NCBI GenBank assembly: GCA_002399975.1
Contig: DHER01000053.1
Location: 1-47,176 of the forward strand
Source: Firmicutes bacterium UBA4845
GTDB taxonomy: Bacteria > Bacillota > Clostridia > Tissierellales > Sedimentibacteraceae
Direction: 5' to 3'
DNA: 47,176 nucleotides
Shown: piece by piece, positions 16,088 through 25,085 of the stretch
How positions within the stretch are numbered: the first letter of the stretch is position 1
Layout of the letters: each line of letters begins with the position of its first letter
The notes under the pieces: generated by a model
Told to the model about the DNA's origin: nothing
Seen by the model: only the letters and a program-made list of their open reading frames with translations
Database searches by the model: none
Translations under genes and position numbers: made by a program

Positions 16088-17263
16088 TTATTTCTCAGAT
16101 ACCAGCGCTCTAAAAATCATATATACATCACTATAATTTAATTTTGTATAATTAGTAAGATTTTTATAAATTCTGTTTTTTATTACTTTGGCTCCTCCGG
16201 CTTTTACATTATGAAACATCACTAATACCTGATTTTGATTACAAAATGTAAAAACATCACATTTTCTTAAAGATCTCCTTAAAAGCTCTGCAAATTCATT
16301 TTGGATGTTTTTTTTATTTTTATTGATATTTATTATGCATAAATAGTCATTTAAATTATCTCTTAGTGATTTTCGCTTTTGCATATTAAATAAAATTTTG
16401 AAAGATTTCATGCCACACTGCATAGCGCCTGACGGATTCATTTCTTTAAGTTTTCTGCTCACACTGTCAATATCAACATGTTCCTCTCTTGGAAGATAAT
16501 TTCGTATTTTTTCCAATACTTCAGCAAAACCTTGTGGTTTTATATCTAATTCTTTTTCCAATAAATCCAATGAAAATTTATAGTGATCAACGGCAGCTTT
16601 CCGCCATCCTTGCTGCAGCATGGCTTCAATTAAATTTATATGGATATTTTCTTCATACGGTTCAATAAGAAGCGCTTCTTCACATAGTGATACAATTTTT
16701 TCTCTCTCACCTGTGTCTTTTAATATACTGATAAGTTTGTATAATGTTTTTAGATATAACCGCCGATAATAATTTCTTGTTGGAACAAGCCAAACCTCAT
16801 ATGCATTATCTGAAAGATATGAACCCCTATACAATTTTAATGCTTTCTGATAAAGTGCGACGGAGGTTTCAGTATCATATTCCAACCTTAAATCCGCCTG
16901 CTCTATAAGATGCTCAAATTCATCCACATCAAGTAGAAGGTTTTCCCCGATTTTTAAAAAATAGTACCCATTAGTGAAACTAATGACCATGTATTTGGGT
17001 TCATCCGCATCTTCAGGCAAAAATGATTTAATTAACTTCCTTAATCTGAATATCTGAGTCCTGAGCACATTCTTAGGATCTTTAGACTTGCTGTCTGCCA
17101 ACAAATTGTCAATAATGGTTTCAGGAAGAAGTTTTTTGTTCCTAAAGGTAAGAAAAAATTCAAATAGTTTGCACAGTTTATATTTACGCCCTGTTTGTTT
17201 AAGAACAGATTCCCCGTCTCCTTTTATATCAAATCCACCAAACGTATTTATGCAGAATTTCAT
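16088..17263 (-). CDS. SARP-type transcriptional regulator with BTAD and degenerate GGDEF-like domain
   Basis: A 391-residue protein in three parts. Residues 1-105 are a winged-helix domain of the OmpR/SARP type (NVLRTQIFRLRKLIKSFLPE as recognition helix, NGYYFLKI as wing). Residues 110-260 are a BTAD/TPR-like bundle (DVDEFEHLIEQA, EALLIEPYEENIHINLIEAMLQQG). Residues 285-391 resemble a diguanylate-cyclase fold with RRSLRKCDVFTFCNQNQVLVMF, where the GGDEF signature is replaced by NQNQV (342-346), so it cannot be catalytic. It may sense a ligand or dimerise. The start has a GGGGG site and its own strong promoter (17300-17328). The target is unknown; the helicase lies upstream. Confidence 0.85.
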   Translation of the reverse strand: MKFCINTFGGFDIKGDGESVLKQTGRKYKLCKLFEFFLTFRNKKLLPETIIDNLLADSKSKDPKNVLRTQIFRLRKLIKSFLPEDADEPKYMVISFTNGYYFLKIGENLLLDVDEFEHLIEQADLRLEYDTETSVALYQKALKLYRGSYLSDNAYEVWLVPTRNYYRRLYLKTLYKLISILKDTGEREKIVSLCEEALLIEPYEENIHINLIEAMLQQGWRKAAVDHYKFSLDLLEKELDIKPQGFAEVLEKIRNYLPREEHVDIDSVSRKLKEMNPSGAMQCGMKSFKILFNMQKRKSLRDNLNDYLCIININKNKKNIQNEFAELLRRSLRKCDVFTFCNQNQVLVMFHNVKAGGAKVIKNRIYKNLTNYTKLNYSDVYMIFRALVSEK

Positions 17264-17299
17264 AATTGTCTGCCCCCATTTACAATTACAATTTATTCC

Positions 17300-17328
17300 A
17301 TTATACAATTCATAAGACAATTTATCAA
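17300..17328 (-). promoter_or_regulatory. Sigma-A promoter of the SARP-type regulator
   Basis: TTGATA (17323-17328), 17 bp, TATAAT (17300-17305) on the minus strand, 36 bp from the start codon. Both boxes and the spacer length equal those of the cysS promoter. Confidence 0.75.
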
Positions 17329-17396
17329 CAAACGATTTTATTCATTCATTTTCGTCATAATTCTTATGAAAATTCCATAAATACAAGCACACAACA

Positions 17397-19268
17397 CTAT
17401 TTATTTTTATTGGATTGTATCAGATCTTTCACAAACAGTGACGGATTGCCGGGGACTACAATATTTAATTCTTTTCGTGCCCTTGTCATGCCTACATAAA
17501 ATATACGGCGTTCTTCTTCCATCTCCCTTTCATATTCTTCTTCCGATACGTTCCTATTTTCAGAAGGAAACTCCCCTTCGATATTGTCAATCATATATAC
17601 AACGTCATATTCCAGACCTTTTGCACTATGAATAGTTGTAAGTGTAAATCTTGAATTTTTATTTTCAGAAGCACTTTTTATAACATTCTGAAGATTGTTT
17701 ATTTTTATTATAAATTCTTTAATATTAACACAGTAAGAACCTATTTCCTCCAGGATCTCCAGTATATGCATAGAATTAGCAAGGCTGCCGCGGCCTTCAG
17801 CCTGCATCCTTTCCAGATAGCCCATGTATTCCAGCCCTGTTTTTATAAACTTTACAGCATCTTTAGGTCTTAAATTATTTATATAGTTTATATCCTCTTT
17901 AAACTGGCGTATTTTATCATACACATAGTAATCAAAATTCTTGCAATTGTTTAAAATATCAAAAACAGTCAAATCATTTCGTGGGCTTTCAACAACAATC
18001 CTGCACATATTTTTTGTAAAATACGTATAACTTTTATAGTAAATCCTTGAAAATGCACCCCTGTCCATGGGATTAAGAGCTAAATTTAAAAAAGCGAGTA
18101 CATCATAAAGGACCGGGCTAGTAAAAAACTTCGTTTTATCCTCTTTAATATAAAAATTTATATTATTTTCATTAAAGTTAATTGCTAAAATCATGACAGA
18201 CATATTATACCTATACAATATTCCCACAGTACCTTCAGCCGTTCCCGTCAATCGCTCTGTAAGCAGCTTAGCCTGTTCCCTTCTGCTCTTTACTTTTATT
18301 ATATTTATTTTATTTTCTCCCAGGTTTTTAGTATTGATTGCCTTCTTGTATCGTTTTTTGTTCCTTGATATAAAATTTCCGGCACCTTCTACTATATATT
18401 TATCTGACCTGTAGTTATTGTCAAGATAAAATATTTTCCCGCCTTTATAAATATTTTTAAATTCAAGCATGAACTCAGGATAGCTTCCCCTAAAAGAATA
18501 TATTGCCTGATCGTCATCGCCTACCATAAACAAATTATGGTCTGTTATCATCTTTATAATTTCATGCTGTATTTTGGAGGTATCCTGTACTTCATCCACC
18601 TGAATATATTGAAACATATTTTTTATGTAATTTTTAAAATAGTCAGAATTCAAAATTATTCTATATGCGTACAAAAGCATATCATCAAAATCAATTAGCC
18701 TATTTTGCGATTTGTAGCTTTTGTACGCTTTATATATTTTGTCAAACCCTTTTATTTCAATCCCAAAATCACTGTATTGTGCAGGGTCTATCATCATGTT
18801 TTCAACATAGCTTATTGCAGATGCAAGGTTTTCTATTTCTTCCTGGGTGACATAATTAAAATATGATTTGGAGTAATAGGATTTCAATATATTGCCAAGT
18901 ACGTGGTGATTATTTCTAAGTAAATTAAAACTAATTCCTTTTTTCTTATAAAAATTTCTTAGGATTTTATATGAAAAAGCATGTATAGTAGAAAATTCGG
19001 CTTTGTTCCCATACATTCCACCAAACAGTGATTGAAACCTGTCTTTCATGTCATTGGCCGCCATTTTAGAAAATGTTATGGTCAGAATTTTTCTGCTGCA
19101 CTTTTTTTCATACAAAATTTTCCCCGCTCTTGCAATGGTAACAGTAGTCTTACCAGAACCTGCAGTTGAAAGCACAAGGGCATTGCCTTTATCAAAAGAA
19201 ACAGCCGACCTTTGCTGGCTGTCCAGTTCCATATTCTTTACATTTTTCAAGAAATCAAAGTATTCCAT
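17397..19268 (-). CDS. UvrD/Rep-family superfamily 1 DNA helicase
   Basis: A 623-residue 3'-5' helicase. Motif I is STAGSGKTTV (36-41 for the P-loop), Ia is ITFSKMAANDMK, II is IQVDEVQDTS, III is VGDDDQAIYSFRGSYPE and IV is LDNNYRSD. Motif V is TIHSAKGLEYDVVY and VI is FYVGMTRARKEL, so the ATPase is intact. It is about 100 residues shorter than PcrA/UvrD, with a reduced 2B region and no PcrA-type C-terminal tail. It is therefore probably an accessory UvrD-like helicase, not the essential PcrA. It starts 13 bp after the 35-residue membrane peptide gene and probably shares its message. DNA repair is inferred from the family. Confidence 0.9.
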   Translation of the reverse strand: MEYFDFLKNVKNMELDSQQRSAVSFDKGNALVLSTAGSGKTTVTIARAGKILYEKKCSRKILTITFSKMAANDMKDRFQSLFGGMYGNKAEFSTIHAFSYKILRNFYKKKGISFNLLRNNHHVLGNILKSYYSKSYFNYVTQEEIENLASAISYVENMMIDPAQYSDFGIEIKGFDKIYKAYKSYKSQNRLIDFDDMLLYAYRIILNSDYFKNYIKNMFQYIQVDEVQDTSKIQHEIIKMITDHNLFMVGDDDQAIYSFRGSYPEFMLEFKNIYKGGKIFYLDNNYRSDKYIVEGAGNFISRNKKRYKKAINTKNLGENKINIIKVKSRREQAKLLTERLTGTAEGTVGILYRYNMSVMILAINFNENNINFYIKEDKTKFFTSPVLYDVLAFLNLALNPMDRGAFSRIYYKSYTYFTKNMCRIVVESPRNDLTVFDILNNCKNFDYYVYDKIRQFKEDINYINNLRPKDAVKFIKTGLEYMGYLERMQAEGRGSLANSMHILEILEEIGSYCVNIKEFIIKINNLQNVIKSASENKNSRFTLTTIHSAKGLEYDVVYMIDNIEGEFPSENRNVSEEEYEREMEEERRIFYVGMTRARKELNIVVPGNPSLFVKDLIQSNKNK

Positions 19269-19281
19269 ACTGCACCCAATA

Positions 19282-19389
19282 TTACATCAGATATATGAGC
19301 ATGCTCATAAATGTTGCCGCTATCATTCCTACAGCTAATACCAAACAAATAATTCTTTTCATATTATTTGCCTTTTTATATTTGTTCAT
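19282..19389 (-). CDS. Small single-pass membrane protein of 35 residues
   Basis: A short reading frame with an excellent ribosome-binding site: GGAGG six bases before the ATG at 19389. The peptide has a basic start (NKYKKANNMKR) and one hydrophobic helix (IICLVLAVGMIAATFMSMLIYLM). A first ATG at 19395 is directly against the GGAGG and is unlikely to be used. I do not recognise a characterised family. It lies 13 bp upstream of the helicase, in the same direction, so they are probably co-transcribed. The expected product is an inner-membrane peptide. Confidence 0.6.
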   Translation of the reverse strand: MNKYKKANNMKRIICLVLAVGMIAATFMSMLIYLM

Positions 19390-19731
19390 GTTCATCCTCC
19401 ATTTCCTACAATCATAATATATATTCTAACATATTAATTATAATTTTTACAGTTTGAAATTTGCTATTTTTTATTTTCTAATCCTAATTGTTTCTCTTTT
19501 GCCATTTCATTCGATTCTTACCGTCCTGATTAGAGTATAGAAATACGAACTCTTTATTTCGGCATACAAAATTTGCCTTGATGTTATCCGGAGTAATGTT
19601 GTATAATTACTTTATTATTAATTAAAAACAAAGTTTCAACTGCCCTTGCCGTAAATATATCTTGAAAGCATTGATAATAATCACTGAATCTAATGTAAAT
19701 ACAACAGCAATTATGAAAGCGTATTATTTAT
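19390..19731. other. 342-bp divergent intergenic region
   Basis: It separates the small-peptide/helicase pair (minus) from the papain-like gene (plus). I see one good plus-strand promoter (19578-19607) followed by a leader of about 118 nt with no clear fold, and only weak minus-strand -10-like boxes near 19420-19440. I see no gene, repeat or RNA motif I can name. Confidence 0.5.
19578..19607 (+). promoter_or_regulatory. Promoter for the permuted papain-like gene
   Basis: TTGATG (19578-19583), 18 bp, TATAAT (19602-19607). The predicted start lies about 118 bp before the ATG, an unusually long leader for this window. Confidence 0.6.
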
Positions 19732-20604
19732 ATGATTTATAATAAAATTAAACATGCCAAATATAAGAAATTAAAAGTTATAATAGCTGCACTGCTTATA
19801 ATCTTTGCGATTATTACCGCAATGAATGCAATAATCGAGCCGTCAGGTTATATCAGGCCTGATTATGCAAAGTCTGACATAACATCAATATTGGAAAAAA
19901 ACAGCCTGTCTACGGATGATTACAAAGAATTATTTTATCAAACAGGGCTTGGTAAAACTGCTATTGATGAAGTCCTGAAAAGTAAAGGGGGAAAAGAAAG
20001 GATACTAAAATTTCAGAAAAATTTTTTTATAGATAAAAGAACCTTATGTGAAAAAATAGGAATAATTACAAGTCAGGAGTCAATAGTTAACAACGAGGGC
20101 AAACCAATGTACGGTTTTGATATTGCAACATATAAAAACGGGTACGTGTTAATAACAAAGGCCACCCACTCTCTTGGATGGCGCCATGGACATGCGGCAA
20201 TTGTGACAGATGCTGAAAACAACGAAACATTGGAAGCAGTAATATTAGGAAGCAATTCCCAACTTCAAAACATAAACAAATGGAGAATATACCCTTCATT
20301 TATAATGTTGAAATTAAAAGATGCTTCACAGGAAACATTGGATAAAATAGCAGAATTTGCAAAGTCTAATTTATATGACGTTCCTTACGGCCTTACTGTT
20401 GGTTTAACCGAGCGAAAAAATCCGGAACCAAAAAATATCCGTTCAACCCAATGTTCCCATCTTGTATGGTATCCTTTTATGCAGTTCGGCTATGACGCCG
20501 ATTCGGACGGCTCCTGGCTTGTTACTCCTAAGGACATGGCAAACAGCGATTTGTTTGAAATAGTTCAGATTTACGGAGTTGACCCTGGGAATATATGGCC
20601 ATGA
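19732..20604 (+). CDS. Membrane-anchored, circularly permuted NlpC/P60 (YiiX-like) papain-fold protein
   Basis: A 290-residue protein. One N-terminal transmembrane helix (about 15-32) anchors a domain likely outside the membrane. The pattern of a permuted papain fold is visible: H154 in GWRHGHAAIVTDA, an acidic E168 in ETLEAVIL, and a later candidate nucleophile C241 in STQCSHLVWYPF. Circular permutation puts His before Cys, as in YiiX/YaeF proteins. These can be amidases or lipid acyltransferase-like enzymes; the substrate here is unknown. Residues 45-105 form a helical linker. The ribosome-binding site is poor, so the start is uncertain by a few codons. It is a single gene, convergent with the M20 gene 15 bp away. 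Confidence 0.75.
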   Translation: MIYNKIKHAKYKKLKVIIAALLIIFAIITAMNAIIEPSGYIRPDYAKSDITSILEKNSLSTDDYKELFYQTGLGKTAIDEVLKSKGGKERILKFQKNFFIDKRTLCEKIGIITSQESIVNNEGKPMYGFDIATYKNGYVLITKATHSLGWRHGHAAIVTDAENNETLEAVILGSNSQLQNINKWRIYPSFIMLKLKDASQETLDKIAEFAKSNLYDVPYGLTVGLTERKNPEPKNIRSTQCSHLVWYPFMQFGYDADSDGSWLVTPKDMANSDLFEIVQIYGVDPGNIWP

Positions 20605-20619
20605 TGCAAACAAGAATGA

Positions 20620-21876
20620 TTATGAAATCCCAAGTAGATCACAAATTGTGAGCAAGTATATTTTACTTGCATTAATAACATCTTCTATATCAACATTTTC
20701 ATTGTAAGAATGAATTCCTTCCGTATTTGACGGGCCGTACTGTATTGTAGGTATGTTTAACTTCCTGTAATAATTAGCATCACTTGATGCCCATTGATAT
20801 GCAGGAAGAACTTCTATTTTCCATATATCCTCAGCATTTTTCCTAAGTGTTTGAACAATTTGGGAATCGATTGGGGTACTGTTCCCAAAATTTTTCCAGT
20901 CTGCCTCATATTCTACTCCTTCTACGCAGCTTTCTTTTATCATTTCTCTTATTTCATGTTCAAGCTGCCTTAGATCAATACCTATAGGCAAACGCATGTC
21001 CACGTGTGCTTCACAAAAATCCGGAACCATATTAAGCTTGTTTCCTCCATTGATCGTTGCTACATTTGCGGTAACATGGTCAATTACATTTTCTACTCCG
21101 GGAACATTAAGCTTAGTTTTTGCTATATATTTTGAATTGGACAGTGCTTCCTGCTGATCAACGGTATATTTCCCTCCTATTCTTCGAAGCCTCCCTATGT
21201 TCTGAAGAACTTTGGAAAGTTTCAATATTGCATTATCTCCTTTATAATTCTCTAAACTACCGTGGGCAGTTTTTCCGTATGCTCTTAATATAAGCTCATT
21301 AGAACCTTTCTGGCCTATCTCAATAGTATATCGCGATGTAGGCTCTGCTACCAGACATGCGTCAGCACCCTTTGCATACCCCTGTTGGCAAAGCCACTTG
21401 GTACCGTATTTACCTCCTGTTTCCTCATCGGACACTATGTGCAGTCTAATGTTACCGTCAAGCTGTGCACCTGACTGTTTCAATAATTTCATAACAAATA
21501 ATGCACAGGCAATGCCTGCTTTCATATCAGAAGTACCTCTTCCTAAAATTTGAGTATCTGTTATATTTCCTCCAAATGGATCAAATTCCCACTGAGATAA
21601 ATCTCCGGCAGGAACTACATCCACATGTCCGTTTATAATTATACTGAAACCTTTATCTGAACCGATCTCAGCTAAAATACAAGGGTGATCCGCATTTGCA
21701 GCTACCTCTTGTACTTCTATACCTGCATCTGATAGATATTTCTTTACAAAATCTATTATTTCACGCTGACTGCCTATAGGGTTTTCACTGTTTATTTTAA
21801 TTAGATCAGACGTCAGCCTGACAAGTTTTTTTTCATTATTTTCTAATAAATTATATAGTTCTTTTCTGCATATCAT
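20620..21876 (-). CDS. M20 family peptidase/deacylase, ArgE/DapE type
   Basis: A 418-residue zinc-dependent amidohydrolase. The metal-binding motifs are IINGHVDVVPAGD (His and Asp), GRGTSDMKAGIACAL (bridging Asp) and IVSDEETGGKYGT (catalytic Glu-Glu). The distal GPSNTEGIHSYNENV supplies the last His. Members remove acyl groups from amino acids or split dipeptides. It is the last gene of the dipeptide-transport operon, 33 bp after dppF, with a GGAGGG site, so it is likely to act on imported substrate rather than in arginine or lysine synthesis. The exact substrate cannot be read from the sequence. Confidence 0.88.
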   Translation of the reverse strand: MICRKELYNLLENNEKKLVRLTSDLIKINSENPIGSQREIIDFVKKYLSDAGIEVQEVAANADHPCILAEIGSDKGFSIIINGHVDVVPAGDLSQWEFDPFGGNITDTQILGRGTSDMKAGIACALFVMKLLKQSGAQLDGNIRLHIVSDEETGGKYGTKWLCQQGYAKGADACLVAEPTSRYTIEIGQKGSNELILRAYGKTAHGSLENYKGDNAILKLSKVLQNIGRLRRIGGKYTVDQQEALSNSKYIAKTKLNVPGVENVIDHVTANVATINGGNKLNMVPDFCEAHVDMRLPIGIDLRQLEHEIREMIKESCVEGVEYEADWKNFGNSTPIDSQIVQTLRKNAEDIWKIEVLPAYQWASSDANYYRKLNIPTIQYGPSNTEGIHSYNENVDIEDVINASKIYLLTICDLLGIS

Positions 21877-21909
21877 TTTATTTTTCCCTCCAATTATTTA
21901 AAAACATCA

Positions 21910-22878
21910 TTAATACAAAAAACAAGCAACCTTATGTCCTTCATTTGCCTCAGAAAGTTCCGGCGTTTGTGCAAAACATTTATCCATAACATATGGACAT
22001 CTTGTTGAAAGTGAACATCCTTTTTGTTCTCCTATTGGGCTTGGAATTTCGCCCTTGAGCTCAATCTGTTGATGCTTTTCGAAGGGGCTTTCAGGGGGTA
22101 TGGCAGAAAGCAAAGCCTGAGTATAAGGGTGCATAGGATTATTGTATACTTCTTCTGCACGGCAGAGCTCTACAATTCTGCCAAGATACATTATAGCAAT
22201 TCTGTCACTTACATGCTTTATTACGCTTAAATCATGAGAAATAAATATGAGAGTCAAATTATGTTTCCTTTGTAGTTCGTTTAAAAGGTTAAGCACTTGA
22301 GCCTGTACAGATACATCGAGTGCTGAAACAGGCTCGTCGCACACCATTATCTTTGGATTAAGTGCAAGTGCTCTTGCAATATTTATTCGCTGTCTCTGCC
22401 CGCCGGAGAACTCATGGGGGTATCTATAAATATACTGTGAATCCAATCCTACTTCCTGCATAAGCGATGATACCTTATTTATACTATCAGTACCTTTTGA
22501 GATGTTATGAATTTTCATAGGTTCTTCGATTGCAGCTCCTGCTGTTTTTCTTGGATCAAGAGATGAATAAGGATCCTGAAATATCATCTGAATATCTTTA
22601 CGCAGTTCCTTTAATTTACTGCCTTTTTTATTTACGATATTTGTTCCGTTATAAATAATTTCTCCGTAGGAAGCTCTATGAAGATTAACAATACAACGGC
22701 CGAAAGTTGATTTTCCACAGCCTGATTCTCCAATAATTCCTAACGTTTCTCCTTCTTCAATATCTATGCTTATATTGCTTAAAGCATGGAGCTCCTGGGG
22801 TTTTTCAAACAGCTTGCTTCTCCTCAGTTTAAAGTTTTTGCTTAAATTTTTTATTTGAAGTATAGATTTTTCACTCAT
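21910..22878 (-). CDS. dppF: Di/oligopeptide ABC transporter ATP-binding protein (DppF/OppF)
   Basis: A 322-residue ATPase of the peptide/nickel class. The Walker A is GESGCGKST, the Q-loop IFQDPYSSLDPR, the signature LSGGQRQRINIARAL, Walker B IMVCDEPVSALD and the switch FISHDLSVIKH. The C-terminal oligopeptide-transporter extension carries CSLSTRCPYVMDKC, a cysteine cluster that in some relatives binds an Fe-S centre. Its start overlaps the dppD stop (ATGA). It pairs with DppD to energise DppBC. Confidence 0.93.
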   Translation of the reverse strand: MSEKSILQIKNLSKNFKLRRSKLFEKPQELHALSNISIDIEEGETLGIIGESGCGKSTFGRCIVNLHRASYGEIIYNGTNIVNKKGSKLKELRKDIQMIFQDPYSSLDPRKTAGAAIEEPMKIHNISKGTDSINKVSSLMQEVGLDSQYIYRYPHEFSGGQRQRINIARALALNPKIMVCDEPVSALDVSVQAQVLNLLNELQRKHNLTLIFISHDLSVIKHVSDRIAIMYLGRIVELCRAEEVYNNPMHPYTQALLSAIPPESPFEKHQQIELKGEIPSPIGEQKGCSLSTRCPYVMDKCFAQTPELSEANEGHKVACFLY

Positions 22879-23882
22879 TGATTTGAACCCCCTCTTTCAA
22901 GCCTCTCAGCAAATGTCTGTCTATGGCATGCCACAAAATGCCCCTTTTGTATTTCCATAAGCTGAGGAACCTCTTTTGTACAAATTAATTGTACATATGG
23001 GCATCTGTTATAAAAATTGCAGCATTTACCGGTTAGTCTCAAATCAGGCGGTGACCCGGGTATAGTTGTAAGTTTTGTCTTCATATAGTCGCTCAGCTTA
23101 GGCATAGAGTCCAAAAGACCCCACGTATACGGATGCATCGGCTCTGAATACAGCTCACCTGCAGAAGCATATTCAATAGTTTTTCCTGCGTACATAACCA
23201 TTACCGTGTCACACATTTCCCACACAACTCCAAGATTATGAGTTATAAGGAGAATTGCCGTATTAAGGTCTTTCTGCATCTTTTTCAAAAGTTTAAGAAC
23301 CTGTGACTGCACTGTAACATCTAATGCCGTCGTAGGTTCGTCAGCTATTACAAGCTTTGGATTTTTGCATATTGCCATTGCTATTATAACTCTTTGACAC
23401 ATACCGCCGGACAGCTCATACGGATAGGAATTCATACGATTTTCAGGATTGGGAATTCCCACCTTTCTAAGTGAATCAACAGCAATTTTCCTTGCTTCTT
23501 CCGCAGACACATTTTGATGGGCGCAAATCATTTCGCTCATCTGATCTCCTACTTTAAATACAGGATCCAGTGATGACATAGGGTCCTGAAATATTACAGC
23601 AATATCTTTACCACGAAAATTCAACAGCTCTTTTTTGGTAAATGATAACACGTCCCGGCCGTCAAAAATTATATTGCCTGATTCTATTTTACCTGTATTT
23701 GGAGGCAGAAGCCTTATGATAGAAGAAGCCGTCATGCTTTTTCCTGAGCCTGATTCACCAACCACACCCATAGTCTTTCCTTTTTCTATATTGAAGCTTA
23801 CGCCATCCACAGCCTTTACAACTCCTCCGGCCAAATGCAAATAGGTTTTAAGATTGTTCACCTGAAGCAGAGTTTCTGTCAT
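22875..23882 (-). CDS. dppD: Di/oligopeptide ABC transporter ATP-binding protein (DppD/OppD)
   Basis: A 335-residue ATPase. The Walker A is GESGSGKSM, with VIFQDPMSSLDP, LSGGMCQRVIIAMAI, Walker B LVIADEPTTALDV, ITHNLGVVWEM, and the C-terminal CCNFYNRCPYVQLIC cysteine cluster. SGGMCQR in place of SGGMRQR is a small variation in the signature. The start lies 35 nt inside the end of the preceding M20 gene, so translation is coupled. It forms the heterodimer with DppF. Confidence 0.93.
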   Translation of the reverse strand: MTETLLQVNNLKTYLHLAGGVVKAVDGVSFNIEKGKTMGVVGESGSGKSMTASSIIRLLPPNTGKIESGNIIFDGRDVLSFTKKELLNFRGKDIAVIFQDPMSSLDPVFKVGDQMSEMICAHQNVSAEEARKIAVDSLRKVGIPNPENRMNSYPYELSGGMCQRVIIAMAICKNPKLVIADEPTTALDVTVQSQVLKLLKKMQKDLNTAILLITHNLGVVWEMCDTVMVMYAGKTIEYASAGELYSEPMHPYTWGLLDSMPKLSDYMKTKLTTIPGSPPDLRLTGKCCNFYNRCPYVQLICTKEVPQLMEIQKGHFVACHRQTFAERLERGGSNQ

Positions 23883-25071
23883 ATTGCTCCTCCCACTGAT
23901 TCTTTTCTTTCATGTCATTAAAAGCTTCGATTATTTCATCATATTTTTTAGGATCGGACAATATATCTACTGCCGTCATTGCCATAGCTTTGGCTCCTAC
24001 CATTATGGCTCTGTGTCCTTGAGGCCCTCCAACTGCTTCTTCAAATTCAGGAGTGTGTCCTCTTAAATATGGAACCACCTTTACATATGATTGAAGAGCA
24101 GGTATCTTATGAGTTAAATTTCCTACATCAGTAGTTCCGATTCCCAGTTCTCTCCTTCTGGGCATAACTTTTTCACCCAATTCCGTGAAATTATCCGCAA
24201 GTAAGTTTTCAATGACAGGATTGTTCCTAATATCTTCATATGAATAGCTGTCAATTTTGTATTCAAATTTTGTTTGAGTTGCCTTTGCCAGGCTTTCGCA
24301 AACATTAACCAGCCTGTTAAGCAACTCAATTTTATACTTCATATCAAATGAACGCACTGTAAATTTAGCTTGGCAATGATCCGGAATCATTATAGGATCG
24401 TCCCCGCCCTTGGTAATAATGCCGAGTATTTTACCTCTGTCAGCAATTTCAAGCCGCATAGCATTCAAAATATTAAAAAGTTCCAAAACCGGTGTTAAAG
24501 CACTTATTCCTTCCTCCGGCCATGTTGCTGCATGTGATTTTTTACCATAAAAATCAACTATTACATCCGTCTTGGAATATGAAATATCATTTATGACAGT
24601 CTCATTTGCAGAATGAATTATCATTGCAGCATCAAGACCATTGAACGCTCCATTTTCCAGCATTATGACTTTACCTCCTCCGCCTTCCTCGGCAGGAGTG
24701 CCAAATACTGTAACCGTTCCTCCAAGATCATCTATAACACTTTTTAAAGCTGCTCCGGCACCAACTGCCATTGCTGCCATCAGGTTATGTCCGCAGGCAT
24801 GCCCCATTCCAGGAACTGCATCGTATTCACCTAAAAAGCCTATATGAAGCCCCGGTTTTCCACTTGAGTAAGTTCCCTTGCAGGCTGTTTTCAACCCTGA
24901 CAAACCTGTTTTTACTTCAAATCCAAATTCATTTAACAGAGAAGAAAAGGATTCACATGCAATATATTCTTCAAAATTGTATTCCGGGTTATTCCATATT
25001 TTATCGGATAATGCAATTAATTTAGGCATAATCGCATCAACCTTTTCTTGTGCTATATTTTTATAATTCAT
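23848..25071 (-). CDS. M20 family amidohydrolase, aminoacylase/AbgB (ACY1L2)-like
   Basis: A 407-residue metallohydrolase of the M20D branch, different from the ArgE-like enzyme at the operon's end. Visible motifs are FLGEYDAVPGMGHACGHN (metal Cys/His), FGTPAEEGGGGK (catalytic Glu), and the dimerisation region KKSHAATWPEEGISAL. GHTPEFEEAVGGPQG carries the last His. Relatives cleave p-aminobenzoyl-glutamate, N-acyl amino acids or dipeptides such as those with beta-alanyl or lysyl groups. It is encoded between dppC and dppD, overlapping dppD, so it belongs to the transport operon and probably meets its substrate after import. Confidence 0.88.
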   Translation of the reverse strand: MNYKNIAQEKVDAIMPKLIALSDKIWNNPEYNFEEYIACESFSSLLNEFGFEVKTGLSGLKTACKGTYSSGKPGLHIGFLGEYDAVPGMGHACGHNLMAAMAVGAGAALKSVIDDLGGTVTVFGTPAEEGGGGKVIMLENGAFNGLDAAMIIHSANETVINDISYSKTDVIVDFYGKKSHAATWPEEGISALTPVLELFNILNAMRLEIADRGKILGIITKGGDDPIMIPDHCQAKFTVRSFDMKYKIELLNRLVNVCESLAKATQTKFEYKIDSYSYEDIRNNPVIENLLADNFTELGEKVMPRRRELGIGTTDVGNLTHKIPALQSYVKVVPYLRGHTPEFEEAVGGPQGHRAIMVGAKAMAMTAVDILSDPKKYDEIIEAFNDMKEKNQWEEQYDRNSASGEQS

Positions 25072-25085
25072 AAATTCACCTACTT

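Noticed and set aside
16088..20604. Regulator, helicase, small peptide and papain-like gene as a phage-defence island
   Set aside because: The genes have separate promoters and mixed orientation, no nuclease or known defence partner is present, and base composition matches the surroundings.
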